64,000 nt of DNA from Cotesia glomerata (Eukaryota > Arthropoda > Insecta > Hymenoptera > Braconidae): NCBI RefSeq assembly GCF_020080835.1, contig NC_058159.1, forward strand, positions 16,121,101-16,185,100, in the 5' to 3' direction. The position numbers were made by a program, and so were the translations under genes. The notes under the pieces were generated by a model. It had not been told where the DNA came from. It saw only the letters and a list, made by a program, of their open reading frames with translations, and made no database searches. This document shows positions 56,044 through 64,000 of the stretch, one piece after another (position 1 is the stretch's first letter; each line of letters opens with the position of its first letter).

Positions 56044-58250
56044 TATAACGGGTGGTTTATTTCCCGTACTTAAGGCCCCTGACAAAAATTAAACAAAACA
56101 ACTAATTAACAACAAATGACTCTAATGCTGATTCAGGGCGCCACCAGGGTTATTTTCTCGGTTCCTGGAACCGGATGCCAGAGCTGAGCTTATTAATCTA
56201 CAGGGAAAGAGAGAGAGTGGAGGAAGGTGATCTGTAAATAATTAAATCTTTATTTAACAACGGATCCAAAATTTATTTAACAACAAAATAAAACTAATTC
56301 ACAACTCGTGCCCTTGCACGTACTCACTTACAACTACTTCACTTACAACTACTGGAGGATTTCGGGCTAAAACCGGCTACTCCGACTTAACGCTAGTCTT
56401 CCACTCGGCAAACCATCAACAAGTAGAAAACGTCGCACTAAGATTTGATTACCCTACTCGGCAAACCATCAACAAGTAGGGGTCGTCCAAGAAAATTCTT
56501 AATCCCTCAGTACCCTCATATGGAGCGACTATACTGCAGTTTCTATCTTACTACCGTTGTACCCCACTTGGCGACTATACAACGGCTTCTAGGACTGTAC
56601 GAATTGCTCTATTCGGCAAACCATCAACAAGCAGAGAACCCGTACAATCGCACACTCTTAACCCGCACAATCTCCACACACATATCCCACGCGTCTCACA
56701 CACACTGACTCTACTTTATTATTTTATTTCCGGATTTACAACAATTAACTCCAAAAATTTACAACGTTAATTTCTCTAAAATAATTCAGTCATTAGCTCG
56801 TAATAAAATCGTAATTTATTTTCACAATTTAACAAATTTTACTTCTTAAATATTCCGGCTTAAACCGACGCTACTTTTCCCTCCAATTTTAACACGAGCT
56901 TATCTCTACGCATTAACTAAATTCTCAGAATATTCTTTTGTAGTTTTAACTAAATTTTACTCGGACTTAATCCACACAATTAAATAGTTTTGTAAATAAT
57001 TTTTCCGGAACAACAATACTAAATTATGTATAATTTTCACAAATGCTTTTACCGGAATACTGATAACAATAAATTATTGGCGACTTTCATAGGACAATTT
57101 TATATAAGACTCCCCTAGCAGAATTTGGCCATTAAATTAGATAATTAATTATTATTTTATTCGACGTAAAGTTTACGTGTCTCTCGTTTTTCTGCGGGTG
57201 TTTTAGTCTTATCTGCGACGAAGTTTAATAAATTAATTCTCGGTAATTTATAATACGTAGGATAATTATTTTCCGATAAATTAAATTGTCGACTAGTTAA
57301 TAAATAATTTATCTCGGTGTAAAGAATATAATTTCAAAATTTTATCCACGGTCTTAAAATTCGAAATGCGTCGCAGTTTCTTAACAAATTGATTTCCAGT
57401 AATAAAATTGTTCCAAGTAATAAATTAAGTAATTTTCAATAAATAATCAGATATAAATCAGTAAAATAATTAATTAAGTGGTAATTCAATTTATAAAAAT
57501 TATAAAAATAGTCCAGGTATTTATTTTATAAATTTACTGCGTCACGAAATTCTTAAGGAATTTGCGCGCTCAAAAATGGACGCCGTTACTGCGTAGTTAG
57601 CTTGACCTCGGGTACTGATGCTTGACCAAATCGTGAGTTGCTGATTGAATATTTCTCGATGTTCAGAAATTATATTAATAATTTATTAATGAAAAATGAA
57701 TTTATTAAAGCCAATCAAGGTGTTAATTATTATTAACCAGCTGAATTAATATTTTAGATACTCACGACCTAAACCCTGGAGGTCTGGAACGTTCCTCGGG
57801 TGTAACAATCCCCTGGAGGAATTGTTCTCAAAGCTAGCAGATTAAACAATTAATTATTATTAACGAAATATAAAACGAATTGAATTACCATTAATTAATT
57901 AATGAGAAGTAGTTTGGAAATGGAGCCGGGTGTAAACCCCCCTTGGCTCATCAAGGAAATAAAAGTTAGAATACCTTAGCAAATTTTATTTCTCGCTGAA
58001 GAAAACTCTGGATTGTGCGTGACTTCTCTCCTTGGTTGCTTCCTGCTCCTTGGCGAGGCCACTTAGTTGAACACCTAACTACTTCTGTTTTTCCGCTAGT
58101 ACTTTACTAGCGAAGAAACCCCAAAATTCCCCCTCTCTCTTAACTCTAGTCGGGTCTAGTCGGGTCCCGAAGACCGAGACACCAGTGCTGTGTCGAATTA
58201 TTACCGCGTGTGATCGATTTTATCGATCAAGGGCAAATCGCCCTGTTACA
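56044..58250 (-). mobile_element. Solo LTR, gypsy-type family B (copy B2)
   Basis: On the minus strand starts TGTAACAGGGCGATTTGCCC (58250) and ends CACCCGTTATA (56044). AGTT at 56040-56043 and 58251-58254. 2207 bp, no genes. Contains a TAGACGC-type hairpin pair (CAGTA 56508-56512 with TACTG 56532-56536; CCGTTGTA with TACAACGG near 56554-56585) and three further hairpins sharing CGGCAAACCATCAACA. Confidence 0.9.
56399..56636 (-). other. Second hairpin family in LTR B2
   Basis: The loop CGGCAAACCATCAACA is repeated three times: stems TTCCACT/AGTAGAA (56399-56428), CCCTACT/AGTAGGG (56452-56481, perfect) and CTCTATT/AGCAGAG (56607-56636). Outer three base pairs change from TTC/GAA to CCC/GGG to CTC/GAG. 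Confidence 0.65.
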
Positions 58251-58948
58251 AGTTTTCCGGATTTTTTTACGAGGCATCTATAATTTATTTATTAATTGAT
58301 AAAAAATATGACCTTTCAAAAATAATTGATCCATTTTTCTTTATTTAAAATTACGAGATAACTTACCGTAATTGATAAATTAATTACAAAATAGTGGTTA
58401 GTTTTAAATAAACACACGAGCTGTCAGACAATAAACAATTGAATAAACTGACCGGTGTTACCCTACAGTTTTGACTGGTATGACCCCAACCGATAGTTGA
58501 GAAAATAAACTTTATTTAAAAGAAAACGATTAATAATTACAGTATATTAAAAATTACCACTTATAAAGGAAGATTTATAGATTATATACATAAAAATTAT
58601 AAATTTTTATCTTGCTGTAAACTATATTAAAAGCCTTACGGAAATGATTCCGATTCTTAGATCAAATGGGAGTCAATTTTTTAATTTTTAATTATTACTA
58701 ATAAATACTATATTTCTAAGTTTTTAATCTTTTTTTTACTCTCAGCTGAATAAGAGTACAAAATAAAACAAAATTCAAAATTTAAGGTATAGTAGATTTT
58801 TTTAAATGTTGGTGACCGGGGCGACCTGCTGACCGGGGCGACCCCAAGCTCCCCTACAGACAACCGGGAGTTTCTTTCCGAACATGTGTAGTCCGTCACA
58901 ACACAGTACATGTAATTGTGTTAGTGCTTGTAGATGAAACGCGTATGC

Positions 58949-59770
58949 TGCGTGGTACAGGGCCGTAATAATTCTAGTAAGTTTTTATAATTATCTACAA
59001 AGCAAATTTAATTTATATTTTTTGCAGCTAAACTAAAGCAGATAACAAAAAAATGAACAGGAGCTTTTTTGTGGAAAATTTTTTTCTCTACAACTTTACT
59101 TTGAAATTTTTTTTTCTATTTCCTACCGTTATTAAGTTATTTAAAAAAAAGGCATTTTTCAACCCTTTTTTTATTTTTTTCATCCCTTTCCCCTAAATTT
59201 AAATCAAAATTTCTTTCATAATATCATTATTTAAGTGTTAATAAACACATTTTACTCATTGTGCCAAAACTGGTCAGATCATGGTTTCATTCAACTTTTT
59301 ACTGAACTAAATTTAGGAATTCCTTCAGAGATTACTCAGTGTTCCGGAGAAAATTGCCAGGCATGAGTGCAGTCTGATCAAAATAAAAACATAATTAAAT
59401 GATAGCACAGACTGCATGAGTTCTAACGGGAATATATGCTGGAAATCGAATGGAAATTTTATGCTTTTCACTTTGAAGTACAATTTCGTTGAAACATGAA
59501 TTTTTGCAAAATGTCAGCAGAAAGTCTACTAAAGTTTTGTAAATTTTTTTAGTGTTACCGAGAAATATTAAGGCATGTGTACAAATAAATAAACGTCAAA
59601 ATCGAGTAAATTTATCTAAAAGGCCGTATGAGTTCCGTAGGAATATTAGCTGACGACACTTCCAAAATTTTTTTATTGTTCAATTTTAAGAATAATGTTT
59701 CAAGTATTCATATCAATTTTCGCCGGATATCAGCTGGAGTTTTGCCTGAGGTCTACAAAAATTCCTACCG
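58949..59770 (-). repeat. Element Z right end
   Basis: 58949-59310 is the inverted counterpart of the left end. 59310-59770 holds diverged direct repeats, including GTATGAGTTCCGTAGGAATAT and CGCCGGATATCAGCTGGAG-like blocks. It abuts a (GT)n repeat copy near 59770. Confidence 0.6.
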
Positions 59771-60481
59771 AGTTCATGGATTGTTTTGAAAAAAATTAGG
59801 AAAAACGGTTGACCCTGAAGGCCATCCCTGCAACTTCCCACTAATTCCATACTTAGGCGCTTAAAATTGCACCAATGATGTTTTTGAGCTCTTCGAGCTC
59901 AAAAATACAATTTATGGATTATTTTGAGCTCTCCGAGCTCAAAGAGATTGCTTTCCTATGCTTTAAAGCTCTTCGAGCTCAAAAGTCTGATAGAAATTTG
60001 ATAACACTATTTTTTGAATTTTTAAACCGCAATAACTTTTGAATGAATAAACCGATTTTTACGCGGTTAGAAGCATTCGACGCAATTTTTCAAGCCCCAC
60101 AAAGAATCTTGAATTTTGAATTGATCGCGCTAGGAATTTTGGAGTTATTCTGAAAAAACACTTTTTTCGGTTTTCTTTCGTTCACGATATCTCTCGAACG
60201 AATCAACCGATTTTGACCGGACTGGTGGCGATCGACGTGGTTTTTTAAGGTCAAGAGCTGATTAGTTTTTGGAATTGAAACTTCAAGCCGTTTAAAAGTT
60301 ATTTCAAAAAAACCACATTTGAAAAAAATTTTTTTTTCAGTTTTTTTAAGATTTCTCAAAATCTATTAATCTGAATCGGTCTAGATAGTTTTCAAAATCT
60401 AAGTTTAGTCAAGCCCTTTTGAATGGCATCAACCGCGATAAAATCGGTCAAGCCGTTTAAAAGTTATAAGCGGTTAACATA

Positions 60482-60528
<47 letters not shown>
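59771..60528 (-). repeat. Dispersed (GT)n-containing repeat, copy 5, truncated
   Basis: Reverse orientation: starts with GGAAAAACGGTTGACCC and runs through ATTCCATACTTAGGCGC, AACTTTTGAATGAATAAACCG and TCAAGCCGTTTAAAAGTTAT to an (AC)n tract (60486-60528). The part beyond the microsatellite is replaced by the non-LTR element. Confidence 0.75.
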
Positions 60529-60530
<2 letters not shown>

Positions 60531-61010
60531 GCGGCAGAGGAAAAACTGCTACCAGACGCGTCTCCCCGTAGCGGATGGGTTGACACTCGCTGTCCTTGGA
60601 TGGCACTAGGTCTCTTAGTTGATGAGGTACAGAGGGTAGGAGCTAAATAAAATACACTCCCGTGGACAAAACTCCCCTTTAATGGGTTGGTCACACTAAC
60701 TGACCTAGCAAGACGATTGGTCCCTGCTGTAACTCACTGGGAGTGTCCGGAACCTGTATCGTAGTTTCCGACGATGCAGGCTACGGCTGATGTGAGCTTG
60801 CTTTGCCGAGGTGTAAGTTGCAGCAGTGGATAAGGAGCCAGCCACTTCGGGCCTTGATCAGGAAGTACGCAGTGAGTGTTAGAGATCGGAATCTTCACCG
60901 CTCCGAGCGAGTCTAGTCCGTCCGTGTATTCCGGGACTGGCTAAGTGTCGGCTAGGCCTCAGGGAACTGGGGTAGGAGTACTATCTCCGAGGGTACACCC
61001 GTTCCTAGTT
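60529..61010 (+). promoter_or_regulatory. 5' leader of the R1-like element
   Basis: GC-rich non-coding stretch containing CGGATGGGTTGACACTCGC and a CGTAGTTTCCGACGATGC hairpin-like block. In this class the internal promoter lies in the leader; no specific element was identified. Confidence 0.5.
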
Positions 61011-62411
61011 ATGACAACCCGCTCCACTCCGTACGATGCGCTGGTAAATAAAAAAAGTATGAGTAACCCACAGGAAACAAACAAGAGTGGAAACGGGCTA
61101 CATGCCCAACAAGCAGTGATTGACGCAAGCACTGAAATGAAGCGTTCGCAAGCGCTCAAACGCCTTGAAAAGCTGATCAGTGAGCTGAATGATTTCGTCC
61201 AACCAAAGGTCAACATTCACAAAGAGATAAAATCCAAGATGACTGGTGTAACTAACGCCCTTCAAAGGTTTAAGAAGCTGGATGAGGAGTGGCGCTCATC
61301 ATTGCAGCGCATTTCTCATGCTACACCGGAGAAAGCCTGTCAGGCTGTCGTCGTGACTGACGAAGCAATGGACACCGGAGCTGAAGGTGATGGTGAATCA
61401 GTCGCTGAAGGCAAGGGTGAAACTGACACGAGGCCTGGAAAGAAAAAGGACCGAAACTCGCCAGAGCCAACCGATAAAGTCACAAAGAAGAAGGACTTGA
61501 AAAAAAGCCCTCCCCAACGACTGACAGGGCAGGTCGACGAACCTAAGAAGACGACTGACTGGGAAAAAGTACAGTCTAAGAAGGAGAAGAGAAGGCTAGC
61601 TAGAGAGCAACTCCCAAAGCAACCGCCGAAAGAGCCCCGGTCGGAACCTAAGCGGAAAAAACCGCGAAAATGGACCAGGCCTGATGCTCTGATCATCCGT
61701 CCGGTCGAGAAAGAGAAGTACGCCGAAATATTGCGTCATATAAAGCAGGCCGTCCCTGACGAACAGGTCCGCACAACCGTGGAAAAGATCCACAAAACCA
61801 AAACTGGGGACATGCTGATTACGCTCTCAAAGAAGAGTATCGACAAAGGCCAAGCCTTGCAAAAGACCATCATGGATATTCTTCAAAAAGAGGCTGAAGT
61901 AATCTGCAAAGGACCGCAGGAGACCATCGAGATCCGAGACATTGATGATGACACGACGAAGGAGCACATTCAGACTGCCCTGAAAACGGAAACCGGAGAA
62001 ACTTGCGAAATACCACTAGAGGCTATCAAGATCCGTAAGGCCTACAGAGGTACGCAAAAGGCTACAGTGACACCACCAGCAGCTGGAGCACAACAGCTAC
62101 TGGAAGGAAGTGGCAAAATAAGGATTGGCTGGGTCAATTGCCGAATAAGAGCAACTAGAAGACCAGTCCAATGCTTTAAATGCTGGCACTTCGGACATCT
62201 TGGGTCCCAATGTAAAAGCCAAGTAGACCGGTCTCAACTCTGCATCAGATGTGGACAAGAAGGGCACCGTATCTCTGACTGTAAAAATCCTGCCAAGTGT
62301 GCAATATGTGCTGAGCAGCAAGGAACAAAGGACGTGGCTCACCATGCCGGCACCCACAGGTGCCCAGTATTTCAGGAGGCGCTCCAGAAGTTGACGAACA
62401 AACAACCATGA
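61011..62411 (+). CDS. R1-like ORF1, nucleic-acid-binding Gag-like protein
   Basis: The first good ATG is 61011 (MTTRSTPYDALVNKKSM), giving about 466 aa. The frame is open upstream to about 60945 without an ATG. Residues ~40-120 are helical. The centre (~130-230) is a very charged Lys/Glu/Pro region. An RRM-like or esterase-like part is not evident. The C-terminus carries three zinc knuckle-like motifs: CFKCWHFGHLGSQC, CIRCGQEGHRISDC and CAICAEQQGTKDVAHHAGTH. ORF1 proteins coat the element RNA and aid delivery to the target. Its stop TGA overlaps the ORF2 ATG as ATGA at 62408-62411. No lesion is visible. Confidence 0.88.
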   Translation: MTTRSTPYDALVNKKSMSNPQETNKSGNGLHAQQAVIDASTEMKRSQALKRLEKLISELNDFVQPKVNIHKEIKSKMTGVTNALQRFKKLDEEWRSSLQRISHATPEKACQAVVVTDEAMDTGAEGDGESVAEGKGETDTRPGKKKDRNSPEPTDKVTKKKDLKKSPPQRLTGQVDEPKKTTDWEKVQSKKEKRRLAREQLPKQPPKEPRSEPKRKKPRKWTRPDALIIRPVEKEKYAEILRHIKQAVPDEQVRTTVEKIHKTKTGDMLITLSKKSIDKGQALQKTIMDILQKEAEVICKGPQETIEIRDIDDDTTKEHIQTALKTETGETCEIPLEAIKIRKAYRGTQKATVTPPAAGAQQLLEGSGKIRIGWVNCRIRATRRPVQCFKCWHFGHLGSQCKSQVDRSQLCIRCGQEGHRISDCKNPAKCAICAEQQGTKDVAHHAGTHRCPVFQEALQKLTNKQP

Positions 62412-64000
62412 GGATACTACAGCTCAATCTCAACCATTGTGAGGCAGCGCATGACCTGCTTATGCAATCCGTGCGAGAATTAGAGCTTGACTTGGTACTA
62501 ATAGCAGAGCCATATAAACACCTGAGTACCCAACCCTGGGAATCCAAAGCTGTCATCTGGTCATGTGGCAAGCTCCCTTTCCAAAATGCAGTCGACAACA
62601 GTAATGCCGGCTTTGTAGCAGTATCAGTAGAGGGCATCCGCTTCTATAGCTGCTACGCACCACCTAGCCTCTCCATTGTTGACTTCACTGATATCTTGGA
62701 TCGACTAACTGAAGATGCGAAGCAATACCATCCAGTAGCGATAGCCGGAGACTTCAACTCCTGGGCAGTTGACTGGGGCAGCAAACATACCAACGCACGA
62801 GGGAAAGCACTACTAGAGGCCTTTACTACACTAGATGTAGTTTCGCTCAACAGTGGTGATACGCCGACCTACACCAAAGGTGACGCAAGCTCAATTGTAG
62901 ACCTCACTTTTGTCAGTAATAGCCTTGCTAGAGGTGACTACAACTGGAAAGTGTCGGACATCTACACTTCCAGCGACCATCATGCGATATTCTGGAAAAT
63001 ATCAAACGACCAGAACCTCAAGAGACCAATCAAGCAGTCTAACATCGTTGGTTGGAAGGTAAAATCTTTTGACCCAGAAGCATTGCTAATAGCCCTCGAT
63101 GGTGATCCGATTAACACTGGATGTGCAGAACAACATACTAAAGACCTGATGAGGAGAGTAACACATGCTTGTGATGCCAGTATGCTTCGTAAACGTGGCA
63201 TAAATTCGAGACCTTCGGTGCATTGGTGGAACGACCACATCAGCGTCCTCCGTAAAGAGTGTCATAGAAAGAGAAGAATCTCCCAGCGCCGCTATCAACG
63301 GCTCAACTCAGTGGAGCTGATCGCAGAGTACAAAAAGGCGCGTCGTGAACTGAATAAAGCCATCAAAGAGAGCAAAAGAAGATGCTGGAAAGAGCTTATA
63401 TACAAGGTGGATAAAGACGTGTGGGGTAGGCCTTATAAGGTGGTTATAACCCACCTGAAAAAACAATAAATGCCATCACCTACGTGTCCTCAACTTCTTC
63501 AGAAAATCGTCACTGCACTGTTCCCACAGCAACGCAACTTCGATTACCAGTTGGCGCCAGGCGAACTGGACGACATTTCACCTGTCACTGAAGAAGAACT
63601 GCTGGAGGCCTGTAACTGTGTAGGGAATAATAAAGCGCCGAGATTGGACGGAACCCCTAATATAGCCTTGAAAACCATCATAAAGGCAGCTCCAACATTA
63701 TTCCTCGACGCTTATAATGCATGCCTCAAGGAGGGGACTTTTCCTCGTAAGTAGAAACAGCAACGATTGGTACTGTTACCTAAAGGGAAGAAACCACCAG
63801 AAGAACCGTCATCTTACCGACCACTTTGCATGCTAGCGTTGTTTGCTAGATACGGCGGGTAAGATATTTGAGCGCATAATTCACCAGAGAATTGAAGCAG
63901 TGGTCGACCCACTCCTGGCAGACAATCAGTATGGATTCCAGAAAGGACGATCAACCCTGGACGCAATCAAACAGGTTGTTGATACGGCCAAGGAAGCAAT
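62408..64000 (+). pseudogene. R1-like ORF2: AP endonuclease and reverse transcriptase (5' part), broken
   Basis: ATG 62408 in ATGA with the ORF1 stop. Endonuclease motifs: QLNLNHCEAA, LIAEPYK, AIAGDFNSWAVDWGS, SIVDLTFVSNSL, TSSDHHAIFW. Linker region to about residue 350. RT starts with NNKAPRLDGTPNIALK, LVLLPKGKK, SSYRPLCML and DTAGKIFERIIHQRI. Lesions: TAA at 63467-63469, TAG near 63752 where relatives have Trp, and a ~13-bp insertion near 63837 between two GCTAG copies that shifts the frame. The RT catalytic FADD lies beyond the window. ORF2 nicks the target and primes reverse transcription. Confidence 0.88.

Larger units (their letters stand above)
54195..58277 (-). pseudogene. Pogo/Tigger-type transposase, split by LTR B2
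   Basis: ATG at 58277-58275 (MPRKKIRKT), cut after nine codons by LTR B2 and resuming in phase at 56039 (ERGNWTPETL). N-terminal pipsqueak-type HTH (MPIRKASESYSIPFSTLQ), then a CENP-B-like DNA-binding region (HYGLTPLEVRRIAYEYA). The DDE_1 catalytic core has MDESGISNV (first Asp), LLILDNHTSH (second Asp) and PPHSSHRLQPLDVSFF (third Asp), followed by GFGSTGIYPLNRNKF. The C-terminus from ~230 residues before the end is Lys/Ser-rich. It catalyses cut-and-paste at TA. One TAA (near 55514) follows ISNV, where relatives usually have Gln. Apart from that and the LTR the frame is open. Confidence 0.9.
53824..58854 (-). mobile_element. Pogo-type DNA transposon interrupted by a solo LTR
   Basis: TA target duplication (53822-53823 and 58855-58856). 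Ends are GGGGAGTGTGGGGTC (left) and GACCCCAAGCTCCCC (right). Subterminal copies of a GACCGGGGCGACC-type motif lie near 53837, 54012, 54034 and 54050 on the left, and near 58813 and 58831 on the right, with a weaker one near 58482. Without LTR B2 it is about 2.8 kb, with one transposase gene. Inserted in element Z. Confidence 0.88.
41566..59770 (-). mobile_element. Large unclassified element Z, interrupted by five insertions
   Basis: Inner parts of the two ends are inverted repeats: 42275-42590 plus 44852-44930 on the left match the reverse of 58949-59310 on the right (GTTTAGCTGCAAAAAAT, ACGGCCCTGTACCACGCAG, ACCATGATCTGACCAGTTTT). Outside these lie ~190-bp diverged direct repeats (about 41890-42270 left, 59310-59760 right) sharing TTTTAAGAATAAT and GGATATCAGC. 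One minus-strand gene is inside. With insertions removed (LTR C, LTR A3 with E3, pogo with B2) the element would be roughly 7 kb. Outer borders are uncertain. Confidence 0.65.
60529..64000 (+). mobile_element. R1-like non-LTR retrotransposon (incomplete at window edge)
   Basis: Begins directly after (AC)n with CTGCGGCAGAGG. It has a ~480-bp GC-rich 5' leader, ORF1 with zinc knuckles and ORF2 with an AP-endonuclease domain followed by the start of reverse transcriptase. The two-ORF layout, the MRILQLNLNHCEAAHDLL start of ORF2 and insertion at a microsatellite resemble the R1 clade. The 3' end is outside the window. Base composition is clearly richer in GC than the surroundings. Confidence 0.85.

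Noticed and set aside
61340..61696. Minus-strand frame opposite R1-like ORF1
   Set aside because: Shadow of the charged ORF1 centre; no domain.
1..64000. CRISPR arrays, bacterial operons, tRNA or rRNA genes
   Set aside because: No regularly spaced short repeats with unique spacers, and no cloverleaf or rRNA blocks seen by reading; the sequence is eukaryotic.

Overview
This window is AT-rich eukaryotic DNA made almost entirely of nested transposable elements. The element mix (Ty3/gypsy, BEL/Pao, pogo, Helitron, R1-like LINE, MITEs) and short GT-AG introns suggest an arthropod, most likely an insect. The species cannot be named from sequence alone. The only host gene recognised is a two-exon piece of a BBS4-like ciliary TPR protein on the minus strand (13340-13685), stranded among repeats.

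Layout. 1-5757: AT-rich sequence with three copies of a dispersed repeat carrying a (GT)n tract, and a solo LTR of family E (1600-2741, TSD CTAC). 5757-6438: decayed Helitron N-terminus. 6820-11355: an unclassified DNA transposon (T1) with ~500-bp inverted repeats and a four-exon, broken transposase. 11420-12718: probable LTR (family D) within (TA)n. 13340-13685: BBS4 exons. 14058-32170: an LTR of family B on the minus strand, split by a complete young Ty3/gypsy element (A, 14333-27723, TSD ACTT) and by a solo LTR of the same family (28033-30837, TSD ACCC). 32240-34494: (GT)n repeat copy 4 and two MITEs. 34819-41560: complete but broken BEL/Pao element on the minus strand (TSD CAATG). 41566-59770: a large unclassified element (Z) with long inverted ends and a protein with zinc-binding and PIN/XPG-like motifs. 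Z is split by a solo LTR C (TSD AAAT), by LTR A3 (TSD GATT, itself split by solo LTR E3, TSD ATAT), and by a pogo-type element (TA) whose transposase is split by solo LTR B2 (TSD AGTT). 59770-60528: (GT)n repeat copy 5. 60529-64000: R1-like non-LTR element starting at the (AC)n tract and running off the window.

The most unusual material is in gypsy element A and its relatives. Their LTRs (2.2-2.7 kb) carry arrays of hairpins that share a conserved loop while the stem sequences change in a compensating way between units and families. LTR leaders carry conserved splice sites, splice acceptors sit directly before the gag ATG and before a third ORF, and that third ORF lies in the env position but does not look like an envelope protein. 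Gag and pol are one continuous reading frame broken only by two UAG codons.

Coordinates of LTR ends, target duplications and splice sites were read base by base. Repeat-copy borders are approximate.
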